Part shown: positions 48,153-61,515 of the stretch, piece after piece
Position numbering within the stretch: the first letter of the stretch is position 1
Layout of the letters: every line of letters begins with the position of its first letter
Source of the DNA: Talpa occidentalis
Lineage: Eukaryota > Chordata > Mammalia > Eulipotyphla > Talpidae
Assembly: GCF_014898055.3 (NCBI RefSeq)
Contig: NW_023604295.1
Span: 66,799,730-66,863,729 of the forward strand
Direction of reading: 5' to 3'
Length of the DNA: 64,000 nucleotides
Position numbers and translations under genes: made by a program
The notes under the pieces: model-generated
Seen by the model: only the letters and a program-made list of their open reading frames with translations
Databases searched by the model: none
Told to the model about the DNA's origin: nothing

Positions 48153-51100
48153 ACTAGAAAGTAGTAAAGCTGACACTGCCATGTTTAGACTTTCAATCTC
48201 AAAATACCTTCACTCCAGTGCTTTCCAAAGGAGTAATAATAAAACAGAGTAGTAAGGCACTGGCTATGCTCTGGGGCCAGTGGCTTTGTCATGTCTTGCC
48301 TGTCTGCCTCTTTTCATACATCGCTGAGCCACACAGTGTCTGAGGTTGTCCCAGCTCTTTGGTCAGGGGGGCTGGACAACACCCAATGAGTGGGTGAGGT
48401 TATAACTGAGCTGCTCACCTCAGTGTGGGCAGGCTGGGCTCTGGAGCGCTGGGACTTTGGAGCTGTCAGGACCCCTCATTTGAGGACATAAATCATGGGA
48501 TGGCCCAGCTGAGCTCCCTAGTTGGCATATGTACCCGGACTTGGTTCTGGGCATGACAAGATTGTTGCCTGAGTCACTGCGGGGACCTGGAAAGTGTAGA
48601 ACCTACTTTGAATCAAACAGACTGCACCTTGTCTCTAAAGATGAGACTTCTAAATGAAAAGCATACTGACTCAGTGACTCAATGAAAAACATGACTCAGT
48701 TTCCTACTGTGACTCTGAAGGAACATTTACTCACTATTTTCTTCACAATGACCTTAAAGGAACAATAAACTTTTTCTCACTTTATCAATGATTAGGAAAG
48801 AAACAGTAAGGTCATCTACTGATTGTAACAAAGACTCCATTCTGAAACATTGTGTGAAGTCTCAGATCAATCAACACAAAACTGCAAACAAAGGGTCTAT
48901 GCTTAGTTTAACCATACATTTGCTTGATCCTTTAAAACTGCCTTGGCCCGGTACCCTGTTGGTACACACCTTGGAATTCGCCGTTGGCTGTGGGCCTAAA
49001 TCAGGTTTCCTAATCTCAATCAAATGCATCCTTGATTATATTACAGTCTGATTATGTCTAAGTAGGCAGACCCCCACAGTGGGTGGAGCCTTCATCCCTG
49101 AATGACTAGGTGGCAAAGAACTTCTGTTCAGCAACAAATGCATTTGTGATGTCACTGAGCAATAAACTATTCTGGGAGTGAGCCAAAACAAAATGGAAAA
49201 CCAGGATAATAATTACATAAGCAATGAATGGGAGCTGAGGACCAACTAAATCAGTAAAGTGAGATAGAGGAAAAGTGCCTTAAAATTACTGTCTAAGTCA
49301 GAATTCCAACAAGAAGCAGGTAACAGAAAATAGGATAAAAGGAAAATGGTCCATTAAATGAACTATTACAAAGTATCAGCAGGGAATAAAGAATCAGGAG
49401 ATACTGCCAGAGTCCAAAGCTAGAAAAAGCTGAGCTATTGTTATGCCTAGGCCTAACCTAAAGAAGGGAATGTAGATCTAGAAAACTAAAGGTGGGGTCC
49501 TACAAAAATGGCTGCCTTGACAGAAACTCCAACCTGTGGATAAGCAGCAGAGCCACTAAGAGGTGATCCTGGAGGAAAGGAAGCAGGGACTGAACTTGAT
49601 GAACTCTCTCTCCTTCCATTGATCTCCTGAAGCATAATTCTCACAGTGAGCCCGCTAGAGGGTAAAAGAGCTTTTGATATATCATCCATGTAGGCATGTC
49701 TTCCTGAACAAAGAGCAGAGCAGGAAGCACAAAGTACAAAGTGCAAATCCAATTGAGTTAATGAAGGCATGCAGGTGAGCAAAAGAAGAAACAACAGGGT
49801 AAGAACTGAGACAAAAAGTCACCCATTTTTGAATTAGGACAGAAAATGTGCACTCCGTGAAAGGGAATGACAAGTACAGAATGAGAAATTTGTGCTGGAT
49901 AATTACTAGATCGTGAAGTCAGATTTCTGAAAAGAGAGAAAAAGAAAAGTAAAGGGAGAGTTGAAACAAAGAGAGAAGGTTGTGGATATGATGGATTTAA
50001 ACAGCTTAAAATTTAAAGAAGAAAAAAATTCTCTTTTCATGTAAACCTGTTCTAATAAGGCCTGGAATGGAGAGAAAGCTACAGGAATGGCTTTGTGCTA
50101 ACATTTATGCAATATTAAACATGCAAGCTTCAGGCGAATAACCAGAATTTCCAAAATACCTGAGTCTATGAAATATTATTCCCTTCATTTGAAATTCTTT
50201 TTTTTTTTTTTTTTGGCATGCAAGATTTCCTTAGTATGTCACTGTCTACCTGTCAAATCAGATTACAAGTCTGTGCTGCCTCTATCCATTAGTAGCCCCA
50301 CACCTTTCCTGAACAGCCATTCATGTCCATTGATTGCCCCCTTATACGTCATGCACTTCCTAATCCATCCCCAGTCCACCACTCTCCTTCTGATACTGCT
50401 CTGCCTTGCTTCTGATCATGTAGAGTCCATCAGAGGGAGACTTGAGCTATACAGAAAACAAAGAGAAATATAGTACATACCTGGGACTTGTCCCTCAATA
50501 TCATCAGGAAAGAATAGAAACATACTGCTGTTTGTTTGATATTGATATCTTTCTCTGTAAAGGTATTGATATCTTTCTCTGACCCTACTACATATCCACA
50601 GATCTCCTTTCTCTTCCACCACCAAGCATCTTTCCCAACTTCTTTCTGATCTTCTCTGCCAATCAAAACATAGAGTTCTTTTGCTAGGATACTTACCATG
50701 CTCAGACTAAAATATGTTTTGCTTCCAAATTAGGATTATACTGTCATTTGTCTATAGAGTTTTTATTTTCTTTGAGATTTCATTGGCCCCTCTAAGCCTC
50801 AGTTTCTGCATCTATAAGGAATAAATATTAATAACTTCTTTCTCATAGGTTGAGAAATCCATGTAAAGTGCTGATCACAGCACTGTAAACAATAAAAGTT
50901 CTTTAAATGTTAACTATGATTATTATTGCTCTCTAAATGGCAATAATGATGGGTTTATGATTTATTGGGAAGCACAGGCTGCTCTCCCAACCACAGACAT
51001 GAAAGATGAGTGCTGCCCATATTACAATCCCTTTGTATCAATGAGTAAGATTATCTCTATCGACAAGCAAGTCTTCTCAGAAATGGCACATATTTATCGC

Positions 51101-51839
51101 CACCAGTTAGATTAGCCAGTTTAAAATAAAGTTATATTTTTTAATGGTGACCTTATTCTTCAAGAGCTTAATGAATCATATTTGAGGCAATTTTACCTTC
51201 AAAAACCTAATAGAAATATAGCAGAGTCTAGAGTTCTATAATATTTGAAAATCTTCAAGAATCAATTTTGAAAATGAATGATCAAAAACACAGAAAGACC
51301 TTTGTGTTACAAACATACAACCTAGGTAGGAATATTTTTCAGCTAACAAATAAAAAACAGGGTCTGCATCTGAAACAGGAGTAACCAAACCACACAAAAT
51401 AACAATAATTTATATACCGCTACCAGTTGATCCATGAGATAATCAGTATACATATTGTAAAATACTTAAATATGGTCCCTTACTTTTTAAATTGGTTTAT
51501 ATCTGAAATAAATAAAAAATAATCTTAAAAACACTTTATTCCACCTCTCAAATTTAATAGAAATAGTATCACATTTTTCTTAGATAACTGTGGAAACACA
51601 TAAAAATGGCTTAATCAATATCCTTTTGTACCATCTAATTGATTCTATTCCATGCTATTTACCCAATATCCTGGACATAATCATCATTCTGAAATGGAAA
51701 TGTAGCTGTAATAACCTTGTTTTCATGCTTTTTACATATGTAATTTCTTACATTTAAAATTTTTAAACAGCAGGTATCTTACTTAAATTCTTAGGAGTTT
51801 GCCCTTTTCATGATGTTTATTTTCTTTATTCATTATGAC
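48153..51839. other. anonymous DNA; GC-richer part at 48.2-49.2 kb
   Basis: 48240-49180 is richer in G+C and has two AATAAA sites (near 48760 and 49162), which would suit a decayed LTR or other old element that I cannot name. A MIR-like piece lies at 50785-50925. A 23-base direct duplication (TATTGATATCTTTCTCTG) occurs near 50540-50581. A T-run of 17 lies near 50198-50214. No gene is supported. Confidence 0.4.
50785..50925 (+). repeat. MIR SINE remnant
   Basis: 'CTCTAAGCCTCAGTTTCTGC', 'ATCTATAAGGAATAAATATT', 'GTAAAGTGCTGATCACAGC' follow the MIR 3' half closely in order. Confidence 0.65.
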
Positions 51840-52140
51840 TGTTGTACATAAAATTATCTTCCAATAATGGATGTCTTGATTGTTTCTACTTTTATTTTAC
51901 TACAAACAATGCTGCATCAAATACTCCTGCATTTTTTCCTGGGAGAACATGCAAGAGTTTTTCTACAGAAAATACAGGAATTAGAAGTGGAATGTTAGAT
52001 CCTAATCATCTCCACTAGAGGTTGCCAAATTGTTCTCAGAATTTGCTGTATCAATTTATATAACCAGTACCATCATATAAGTACTCTCTTCATTCCACAT
52101 ACTCACCAGGGCATAATATTGTGATAATTTTTTAAATGTT
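51840..52140 (-). mobile_element. old HAL1/L1-type ORF2-region remnant
   Basis: On plus, 'ACAAACAATGCTGCATCAAA', 'GAATTAGAAGTGGAATGTTAG', 'TTGCCAAATTGTTCTCAG' and 'CTCACCAGGGCATAATATTG' reproduce the order of the reverse complement of an old LINE C-terminal region. It is strongly diverged. Confidence 0.6.
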
Positions 52141-55100
52141 TATTGTTCTGATGAATGTGAAACCAAATAACATTGTTTAGATTTTATTTAAAAGCCAAAG
52201 TTAAAACAAACTTTCAAATGACATTTATGTAGTAAATTAATGGATTATGGATTCTAGCTACTCAATTTTCATTTAACCCATTTTGTAGCTATTTGGAAAC
52301 TTACCACCTGTGATAGTATAAAGAATTGTCCAAAGAATCACAAGTGAATCACAGCAGATTCCCTTTCTTTCCAGTCAAAGAAGACCTTTGCCCCCATCCT
52401 ATTTTCCCTAAGTCCAAAAGTACTCAGATCCTTAGCAAAAGGTTGTTTAATAAAACATAACATTTTTACTTAATTTATGTATTTGTTAATATCCATAGCC
52501 TTGGAAATGCTCTTTTCTACTCCTTCCTCATTCCAACTTCCTCCTTTTCCTCTTTTTTGACTTTTTTCCATGATAAAAGTCCATTTAAATATATTAAGTT
52601 GTAAAGTGGACCAGTTAGCCACTTCTTAAATATGACAAAGACTGCAAAACCCACATGGACTGAATTTTACAACTGCAGCACCAGTTTCATTACTGCCAAA
52701 TGGTAGGTTTTCAGCAAATATTTGTTAAATGCTTAATAATTAACATGCCCTTCCAGTTTCAGCTTATATAATTTTCCTTGGAATCCCAACTATGCCTGTT
52801 TAAGTGGATTTCTCACCCAAAACTTCTCTAGTATTTATCATTTGATTACTGATTTGTAATCTATCACTTATTTTGTATAAGGACAAATGTATGTTTCTAC
52901 TCTCAAATATGATATGATCTGTTGCATTTTATGTGACAGCTTTCTACTTTTGCTTTATTTCACTTTTAATCGGTCATTCCATTATGCATCCCCCATAATT
53001 TCTGCCATATTTAATTAATCAAGGTTGTATATCCACCAAGATTGGACCAGTCTTCCCAGGTCTTTTTTTGCTGCTGAGCTCATATTTGTAATTCCCCTCA
53101 CCACAAAGCACTCCAGAGTAGGGTAACTTGCACAGGAGAAGATTTTCCACACTCTCTCTTCTTTTCCAGTATTTTTGACAGCATTTGGGGTGGCAACTTA
53201 GGTTGGATTAGAACCTGGCTCTAGCAATCTTTAACTGATGAAAAATGGGAAGTCCCATTTCAGTCTCAGGCTATCCTGCCAGTATATTATCTTTTCTACC
53301 AGGAAAATCAGTTTTATTCATTACTGCCTGACTTATGTCCAGCACATTACCTGGACATGTAAGCACTTAATAAATAATCAAGTGAATAAGTGACAGAATG
53401 ATTGAAAGATTAAATTCTGATTGGTCTATGTTACTGTGTCTGAGATTTGGAAGGAGAAGCAGATTAGATGGGTAGGTACAGATATTCTACTTCTTTCAAC
53501 CCACCCTGAACCCACCTTTCAACCCATTCCTGAAAATCCCTTGCATTGGTGATAATAATTTTTAAGGATAGAGATATAATTCTTTTCAAATGTTAAGTCA
53601 ATAAAATGTCCTCGATAGAATTTAAATTAAAAAAGCCTACATCAACCAATTTGACTTACAAATGAAATACTGAAATCTCTATTATCAAATTTGTAATAGA
53701 ATAATTCCAAAAGCACGTTAATACATACACTATTCTTAAAGAATGCATTATTTTAAAATCATTCATTCATAACAGCACATATGTCAATATTGATGTCTTT
53801 TTAAGTTAGTACTTTTTATACTTAAACTTTATTATCTTCCTTCTCTGACAGATTTTTAAACTCCTTGGACAATCTAATACATCTTTGTATCTTTGAACCT
53901 AGGATGAATACAGATCTCATTTGGTATAATTCCTTCCTCAATATCTTTTGAGCACTAATACATGTAATACACGCAAGTGATTATAAGAGTTCTACATGTT
54001 CTCTGCCGCCATAGAGTAAGAATGAAAAACAACTCCAAACAATTACCTGATTAACATGTAAATCTCCTAGTTGTAGATAAACCATCCTGTCTAGGATCTC
54101 AAGACTTCATAACCATACTTTCAACTTAGCATCATTAAACAAAGCCTCCTGACTTTTGGATAGGGTATCTATGGTTTCTCTTCACCTTCAAGATGCTACC
54201 TCCTTCTGTTTGCTGTTGTTGCTTTTATTGAGATGGTGTTGGTTTATATCACTTTTATTGAGATATTGTTGTTTTAAGAATATAGGTCACACCTCTTCAA
54301 GTGTTGTTGCCACACTATAGATAACAACTAAGTAATAATAGCCCTCCACCACAGTAAGGCTACCTGGTTGGAAAGAGTGGTACTGCTAATGAAAGAACAT
54401 ATATTTGGTAAACACAGCATTTAAAAAAAATGTTAGTCCTATACGCACTTATTTTATAATTAACAGGTATACAGCTGGTGCTTGGTTTTAAGTAATTCTT
54501 AAATTACTAAGTTTTTGCATTTACATTAGTGGGTACACTAGCATTATTATTCTTTACAACTTTAAGAGTTCAAGGACAGAGAGAAAGTAATTTTTTTTCT
54601 GTAGATGACACAAAGGCATGGAATTTTTAGTATCTTATATTAAGTCATATAATGAGTCCTGATTAAAATCACTATTAGAAATCAAAGCTTTTTGTTCAGT
54701 GGGTTCAACAATGGGCCATTCATTTTCTTTGGACATTTGCATAAGTAATGGCAGCTCAAGTTCAAGAACAATTCCAGTAGCCATAATATCTATATTCATT
54801 CTACATTAGAGCATTTAATTTTCTAGTCATGAATTCAGCATACTTCTCTGAATTGGATGTAGTTCAGTATTTTATTATAGGAAATCGTATTTTTTTTCCT
54901 GTAAGTTGTCAGGAAACAGTTACCCAATTTTACTAAGTTATAATAATGGTTCTTATCCAAAAAACTGTTATAAGTCATGAAAATGAAATCAATTTACTGG
55001 CTCAGCTCCCAGATTAAGAATTGCTTTATGAATAAATAAAATAATAGATGGCATCTAAAAGGGGAATGGACAATTTATATATTACTAACCCACTTCTTAT

Positions 55101-56319
55101 TTTTCACATTTAGCAATGAAACAGTTACTATTTGGAAGTAAGATGCCTCAAGCTGCAGTGGTGATTTACAAAAAAAAGGAAATAGGAAAAATAACTAGAT
55201 AATCAATAATCAAAGTCGTTTTTCCAAAATATTCACAACCACTGATAAATATTTTATGAACATAGATACAATAATGCATTCATTTCATTCTCAATTTTTC
55301 TTCCCCAGTCTATTAAATTCAGGTAAACTCCTTCATATTTTATATCTTTCTAGTGATCACAAAGTAAATATGCCTTCCAAAGATTTGTTGAACTAACCTG
55401 TTACTTCTCAATTTTGTAACATTACATGAAATATCAGCATTTTAATAAATTACCCTCTACCAGTATTCTTACTATTATTACTCTATTAATTCAATAAAAC
55501 TAACAAATGACTAATAATGGAACAAGTAAAACTTTATAAGTAAACTATTACAAATGTGAGACAAAATATAAGAATTTAAAGGAGAAAAACTGACAAAATG
55601 GAAATTTCAAGGGTAAAAAGATGAGCAGATGATGCTGATATATTTATAGCTAAAATATACTTGAATTTTTAAAAAGGGAAAATAACAATTGAGAGTGCTT
55701 CTCTCCTTTTTTCATCATATAGTCTTTATCTATGTAATTTCATCTTCACCTAAGGGTTCGACTGACATCTATCATCTTTTGGGCAATAAGTGTTTCTCTA
55801 TTATTTAGAACTCTTTTCTGAGTGCCAAACACACTTATCAACTACTACCCATATTTTTGTTTGTCTTTAAGAAGTCACTGTCATATAGTTGGTACATTTG
55901 GTGCCGCTGATATCACTGGCCCATTCCTCTCCCCTTCCTGCCATATCTATTCATCAGTTTTTATTAGTTTTTTTTCCTGAATTATGTCCTAAAATATAAC
56001 AACTTTTTTCCTTTTCCAGTTCACCACTCCATTCCACACCACCATCTTGGACTATTGTTATATTCACTTAACTATTCTTTCTCTCAAATTCTACTATTGA
56101 TCCCCTCTAACTCATTATCCACATGATAGTTATGCTGGCCTTTGCAAATTTTCAAAACATAATGGTGTTAAGTTCTTATCTAAACCCACCCAGGATAAAG
56201 ATAAATATGACGTCAAGATTATACTATCTACCCACTGAGATAGTACTCAAACCAAACCTAACATCAGGTTTTTCCTTGCCCTCTCCTAATCTAAAATACC
56301 ATAATCATCTCTCAGTACC
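52141..56319. other. anonymous AT-rich DNA, 4.2 kb
   Basis: No gene or datable repeat is recognised. The segment 54215-54290 ('CTTTTATTGAGATGGTGTTGG', then a second TTTTATTGAGATATTG) may be an old L1 3' end in reverse. Confidence 0.5.
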
Positions 56320-56570
56320 ATATGCTCAGAGATCTTCCTCCCATCACAGGATCTTTGATAATGTTCTTCTGGTTAGACTGTTCTCTCCCTTTTTCACCTG
56401 GTCAACTCTTGTTCACCCATCAGACTTCAATTTCCTTTCTCTTTATTAGGAAAGCTTTCCCTACCCACCTGGCAAGGTCAAAATGCTTGATTATGTGCCC
56501 TAAAGAACTGGACGCTCCTCTTGATGCACTCATGTTAACTGTTTTATTAATGTCTGTTTAGTGCACTAGA
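56320..56570 (+). repeat. possible L2-like remnant
   Basis: 'CACCCATCAGACTTCAATTTCC' and 'TATTAGGAAAGCTTTCCCTACC' recall the L2 3' region (…CAGGAAGCCTTCCCTGACC…). The 108-codon ORF crossing here is not convincing as a gene. Confidence 0.35.
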
Positions 56571-56864
56571 ATTTTGAACTCTAAAAGATCAGAAAAAGCC
56601 TACAAGTTTGCTCATCATGGTAATACTAAGATGACACATACAAATGATTGCATATAGTAGATGATAAAAAAAATACCAGTTTAATATGACCACCAGTTAA
56701 AAGTATTCAACTGTGATAAACAATTGTAATACAAGTTTTGAAACAATACCACTTAAATAAAATAAAAATAGGAGAAAAGGATATATTTGCCAATATATGT
56801 AAAGGATCTATATGCTAAATGCTAGAAAACATTTCTGAGTTAAAAAAAGAAAGAAATGGAGACA

Positions 56865-57560
56865 TTCCATTTTAGCGAATTGGAAGATTCAAAATTGTTA
56901 AGATGTCAATTATCTCCAAATTTCCCTCAATCCTAATTGAAATTCCAAAATGGTTTTTTTTTGGGGGGGTGCCAACTTTCAGACTGATTTCAATATTAAT
57001 ATAGAAATGCAAAGATTTAAACTAGTTTAAGCAATTTTGAAAAAGAAAAATATTGGTAGACATATTACCTGCAGTGTACCTACACCCACAGGAGAGAAAA
57101 GTCCTTAAATAAACAAACACAGAAGGTCAGCTGATTTTCACAAAAGTGCTAAGACAATAAATGAAGAAAAGACAGTAATTTCAACAAATGGTGTTAAACA
57201 ACTATGAGTCAATTTGGAAAAATTTGAACTTTGACCCTTCACATACATTTCGAAAGTTAATTTTAACATATTTAAAAGTAAATGTTAACATTATACAACT
57301 TTAGGAGAAAATTTTCATGATTTTAGGATAAATATAGATGATGACATAGACATGAAACAAAAAGGACAAGTCATAAAAAGACTGATAAATTGGAATTCAC
57401 AAAATTTTGAAACTTTGAAGAGTGAATAAACACATTAGTGGTGAGGGGACAGTGGAAGTATTTCTGCATGATGAACATGTTCAATGATGGACAAATTTAT
57501 CAAGCTGTACATAAAGTGGGTAAATATTGTATGTAAATTACATTGAAAAATGAAAAAAGT
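56865..57560 (+). mobile_element. old L1, ORF2 3' part and 3'UTR
   Basis: In order: 'AAGATGTCAATTATCTCCAA', 'TTTCAACAAATGGTGTTAAAC', 'ACTTTAGGAGAAAATTTTCATG', and 'CAAGCTGTACATAAAGTGGG' followed by 'TTGTATGTAAATTACATTG'. This follows the L1 ORF2 second half to the 3'UTR end, with internal deletions. A G-run of 7 follows a T-run near 56955. Confidence 0.75.
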
Positions 57561-57574
57561 AATTTTATTCTTTA

Positions 57575-58260
57575 AACACTATAGGTTAAACATAGATGCA
57601 AAAGTCCTCAACAAAATCTTAGCAAAATGAATTCAACAATGTATTAAAAATATATACCATGACCAAGTGGGATTTATTCCAAGGACACAAGAATAATTCA
57701 CCACATCAACAAAAGATGGAAATCGCATGATCATTCAACAGATGCTGAGAAATAAACTTATAAAATTCAACATCCATTTATGATAAAAAACCCTAAAAAA
57801 TGGGAGTAAATAGAACATACTTCATAATAAATGCTTAGAGCAGGGCCTCCCCGGTGGCGCAGTGGTTGAGCGCTGGGTTGCGAAGCTGCCAGCGACCTCT
57901 GCGGCGCCGGTTAGATCCCCAGCTGCTCCCCGGCCACTGGAGGAGGGTCCCACATGGCACGCAGACCTCTCCTGCCGCCCGCTGCTCCCCTCAGCAGTGT
58001 ATTTCGGTCTTTCTGCCTGTTCTGCTCCCCGCTCTGGCTCTGGTGAATTCTCTCACCCTCCCGCGCTTCTGACTGTACCCAGTGCATGTATAAACAAAAA
58101 CAAACAAACAAACAAATAAAAAAAAAAATGCCTCTATAAAAAATAAATAAATAAATAAATAAATGCTTAGAGCAAACTGGGAAGAGAAGAAATAAAAGAA
58201 ATCCAGATTAGAAAAAGAGAAGTAAAACTATCCTATATCACTAAATCATTTACAATGTTG
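57575..58260 (+). mobile_element. old L1 ORF2 reverse-transcriptase fragment, split by a SINE
   Basis: Left part (57575-57825): 'ATAGATGCAAAAGTCCTCAAC', 'CATGACCAAGTGGGATTTATTCC' and 'CAACATCCATTTATGATAAAA' match the L1 reverse-transcriptase region. After the SINE (57843-58157) it resumes with 'AAATCCAGATTAGAAAAAGAG' and 'AAGTAAAACTATCC', ending before the FADD codons. It is interrupted by stops and indels. Confidence 0.8.
57843..58157 (+). repeat. tRNA-derived SINE, type I, full length
   Basis: The 17-bp perfect TSD (AATAAATGCTTAGAGCA) is at 57826-57842 and 58158-58174. The body has head 'GGGCCTCCCCGGTGGCGCAG' and B box variant GGTTAGATCCC. The tail is long ((CAAA)n, A-run, (AAAT)n). It lies inside an older L1, which dates it as younger. 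Confidence 0.95.
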
Positions 58261-59189
58261 TACACCAATGTTAAATCAATAAGAAAAATAAAGACTACAG
58301 GTTAAAAAATAAGTTAAAGACCAAGAAGAAAAGCCGTCATCAATAAAATGACAAGATATCATGTGTCATTTCAAAGACTGAAAGCCCCCTTTTCTTAAGA
58401 AATTGAGAGGATGTACAGTAATTTTATTTTATATTCCCTATTTCCCCCTACAGTTTTCTCTTCTCTCACACTCCTCCAGTAATGATACACTATGCTTTTT
58501 CCCCATCTAAAACTATGTTGACCACTATCCCATTCAAAGCTTCAAGAACAGTTCAACTTATATACTGTTTACCACCTGTATATTGTTAGATCACCTGTAT
58601 ATCACCTGTATATTGTTAGATCACCTGTATATTGTTAGATCTTTTGCTGAGTGCTATTTCTCCTGACATAAAAATGCAAACTTGTTATCCTCTGAGAACA
58701 TGATACTGATCTGAAAGTAGTATTAGGAAACAAAGATAATACTGGTACAATTCTATATAGCTAAATATGATATATGGGACAATATGTGACCCTTGTTTGA
58801 GGTCACCAGGGAGGCCCTCAATTCTGAATTCTATATTTTGAACATTACATCTCAAACTTTCTATCTCCAGTGGCATTTCTCTCCATTCCATTTCAACCAC
58901 ACAGTTCTATAACCACAGAATAAACCAGACAATCACATTAAATATTTCAGAAATCTATATGGCCACATCTCCTAAAATCATGGATATGTCACTCTGCTAC
59001 TGCAATTACACTTTTTACTTCAATTCAAAATTTTCTCCTGAATTCAGAACTACATATTCAACTGCCTACTTGACATTAATTTAACATATTCACAATTCAG
59101 TCCAAGGCAATAGGTATTATCTTCCTATTGCTCTAGACTACCCTATGCCACATGCTCTTTTTCTAGATTTTCTATTTTTAGAAATAACA
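58261..59189. other. anonymous DNA with a 19-bp tandem repeat
   Basis: No gene is seen. CACCTGTATATTGTTAGAT-type units lie at 58572-58640. A lone 'GTCACCAGGGAGGCCCT' (58800-58818) looks like a reversed SINE head but has no body. Confidence 0.5.
58572..58640. repeat. 19-bp tandem repeat
   Basis: Three full and one partial unit of TCACCTGTATATTGTTAGA occur head to tail; the second unit is cut short to TCACCTGTATA. Confidence 0.9.
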
Positions 59190-60237
59190 CACCAATCTTC
59201 TCAGGTGATCCATCCAAAATATGGGCTTTTTCTTGATTATTCTGTCACTCCTTCTCATATCCAAATAACTTCAAATTCTCTTGATTTTATATTCTAAAAG
59301 ATTTTTTTTCTATCCATTTAGCTCCATTTAAACTATCATCAAGCTAACATCACCTCTTACTGCTAAAATGGGATCCTCACTGCTCCCACTGTCACCACTC
59401 ACAGCTGTCTTCCTTTACCCTCATTATCTAATTCGAGAATAATCATTTTTAAATGCATATATTATCATGTTACTCTTGCCATAAATCATTATAATGACTT
59501 CCCATGACTCTGAGGGTGCATGGATCTGCAGCATGGCTTACAAGATGATACACAATCTCAATGACACACACCTGAGACTTACATAACACTTAATGCAATG
59601 TTACTTTCAAATAAATAAGTAAAATGAACTTATGCCAGATCATCCAAATTCTCTGCTCACTAATTTCTAGAGAAAAAGTCCATGTGCTCACAATAGCTGT
59701 AAGTCCCTCCATGATCTGGCACCCCTATTGCCATCTTTCCTTTCACTCTCTCTCTCCTTTCCTCTCTCTATTTCAGCCACACTTGCTTTTGTGTTGTTCC
59801 TAAATCACAGTCTGACATATTCCAGCCTGAGGGCCTTAACACTTTCTGTTTCCCTGTTCTGAATTAATCTTCTCAGTAAATCACAGTCTTCATTGTTTCA
59901 TGTCCATGTGTTTTTTAATCAAATGTTCCTTCCCTTTCAGTATGCCATTTCTGAGTCTCTATCTTAAATTATATTGTTACCCAGCTATTCCCAACTTTCA
60001 TTTCGTGCTTTCTTTTTTCTTCATGTGGAGTATTAATTGCCACCTAATTGACCCATATAACTTAGTTATTTTATTATATATATCACCTTATTAGATTATA
60101 AACTGATATAGGCAGGCATTTTCTAGTTTGTTTTGTTGTTTGTTTCACTGTCTATTTGGTAGACTGCTATATCCTCAGCTCGTAGAACAGTGTAAAGGAC
60201 TCTATAGATAACTAATGAACATTTGTTAAATGGATGG
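59190..60237 (+). mobile_element. L2 LINE remnant reaching its 3' end
   Basis: In order: 'AATGACTTCCCATGACTCTG', 'GCATGGCTTACAAGATG', 'CCCTCCATGATCTGGCACCCC', 'CAGCCACACTTGCTTTTGTG', 'CTGAGGGCCTTAACACTTTC', 'TATATCCTCAGCTCGTAGAA', 'GAACATTTGTTAAATGGATGG'. This is the L2 3' region almost to its last base. An unrelated ~90-base piece lies near 59560-59650. It is ancient. Confidence 0.8.
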
Positions 60238-61049
60238 ATCAGTCAATACTATTATTTGGTATTAAATTGGGCACAAGGAGGTAACCTTACACAGAGATTA
60301 CACATAGCATCCATGGAAGATCCCTTTGTGATTAAACAAGGAAACCATAAACAGGTTACTCAGAAATTAACAGTGAAGACGACTTTAACTAGAAAATGTT
60401 TATGTCTTTATAGGAACAGAATGATCTTCCAGAACAACAAAGGGAGATAAATAAGATAGCAATGATCTGGACAGCTAGTCTTACACTTGATTACTATTAA
60501 TAAACCAACTCTTCCCACTTCCTGGTTTGGATACATTTATATCATCTATCCTAATTCTGAATTACAGACTTACATTTAATTTGATAATAAATTCTGTACA
60601 TGTGCACTTCCTGTAAAATAAATGACCATTATTTTGACCTTTTTAATTGACTCAATCTGCCAAGATTCTGACCAAAGACTGTAATGTTTTGACACCACAT
60701 TTTGCAAAAAGCTTTTATATATTGAAGCTTGATCAAATTGAATAATATATGTGCAGAGACTGGAAATATGTACTACTCAATGTACTCTAATTAACATAAT
60801 TGGCCTAACACCAAAAATAACTAGAAGAGTTACATTTAAAAAAACATAGATATTAAAAAGAACACTCTTCCATGTAAAACACCAATAGTTTGTGTTTGTG
60901 TATATGTATGATTTAATCAGAATTTATATGAGAAAAACAGTAAGCAGTAAAAAAAAAAAAAAGGAAATTTTTAAAGTCTAAAACAGGAATAGCAAAAGAA
61001 GAAAATAAAGTTTAATTACTCTGCTGAAATTAGTAGGACAGGGTTAATT
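60238..61049. other. anonymous AT-rich DNA
   Basis: The 75-codon plus ORF at 60223-60450 overlaps the L2 end and has no recognisable motif. An A-run of 14 lies near 60949-60962. Confidence 0.5.
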
Positions 61050-61065
61050 AAGAAGTCAAACTTGG

Positions 61066-61355
61066 GCCTCCCCGGTGGCGCAGTGGTTGAGCACTGGGTT
61101 GCGAAGCTGCCCACAGCCTCTGCAGCGCTGGGGCGCTGGTTCGATCCCCGGCTGCTCCCTGGCCACCAGAGGAGGGTCCCACATGGCACACAGACCTCTC
61201 CTGCCACCCGCTGCTCCCCTCAGCAGTGTACTTCGGTCCTTCTACCTGCTCTGCTCTCTGCTCTGGCTCTGGTGAATTCTCTCACCCTCCTGCGCTTCTG
61301 ACTGTACCCAGTGCTTGTATAAATAAATAAATAAATCTTTAAAAAAAAAAAAAAA
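61066..61355 (+). repeat. tRNA-derived SINE, type I, full length
   Basis: The 16-bp perfect TSD (AAGAAGTCAAACTTGG) is at 61050-61065 and 61356-61371. A small duplication before the B box (GCGCTGGGGCGCTGG) adds about 7 bases. The clean B box (GGTTCGATCCC), AATAAATAAATAAATCTTT tail and a long A-run suggest a young copy. Confidence 0.95.
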
Positions 61356-61515
61356 AAGAAGTCAAACTTGGAGAACACTGTGATAAAGTATTGTAATAAG
61401 CTTTACAAATTATAAAAAGGTAGTGTCACAGGTGGGAGAATATGGGGGAAAAAATCCTCATATCAGTAACATCCTATAGATACAATGATAGGCTATGTAT
61501 AAAATTATAATCTTA

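Noticed and set aside
49486..49794. 102-codon minus-strand ORF with hydrophobic start
   Set aside because: It looks signal-peptide-like at first, but there are no further domain features, upstream signals or evidence of constraint.
54215..54290. Old L1 3' end in reverse (TTTTATTGAGAT twice)
   Set aside because: Too short and diverged to support more than a mention.
56123..56449. 108-codon plus-strand ORF
   Set aside because: It overlaps an L2-like remnant and has no motif or coding-like pattern.
58800..58818. Isolated SINE head (CACCAGGGAGGCCC in reverse)
   Set aside because: Only about 17 bases match, with no body, tail or TSD; chance or a tiny relic cannot be told apart.
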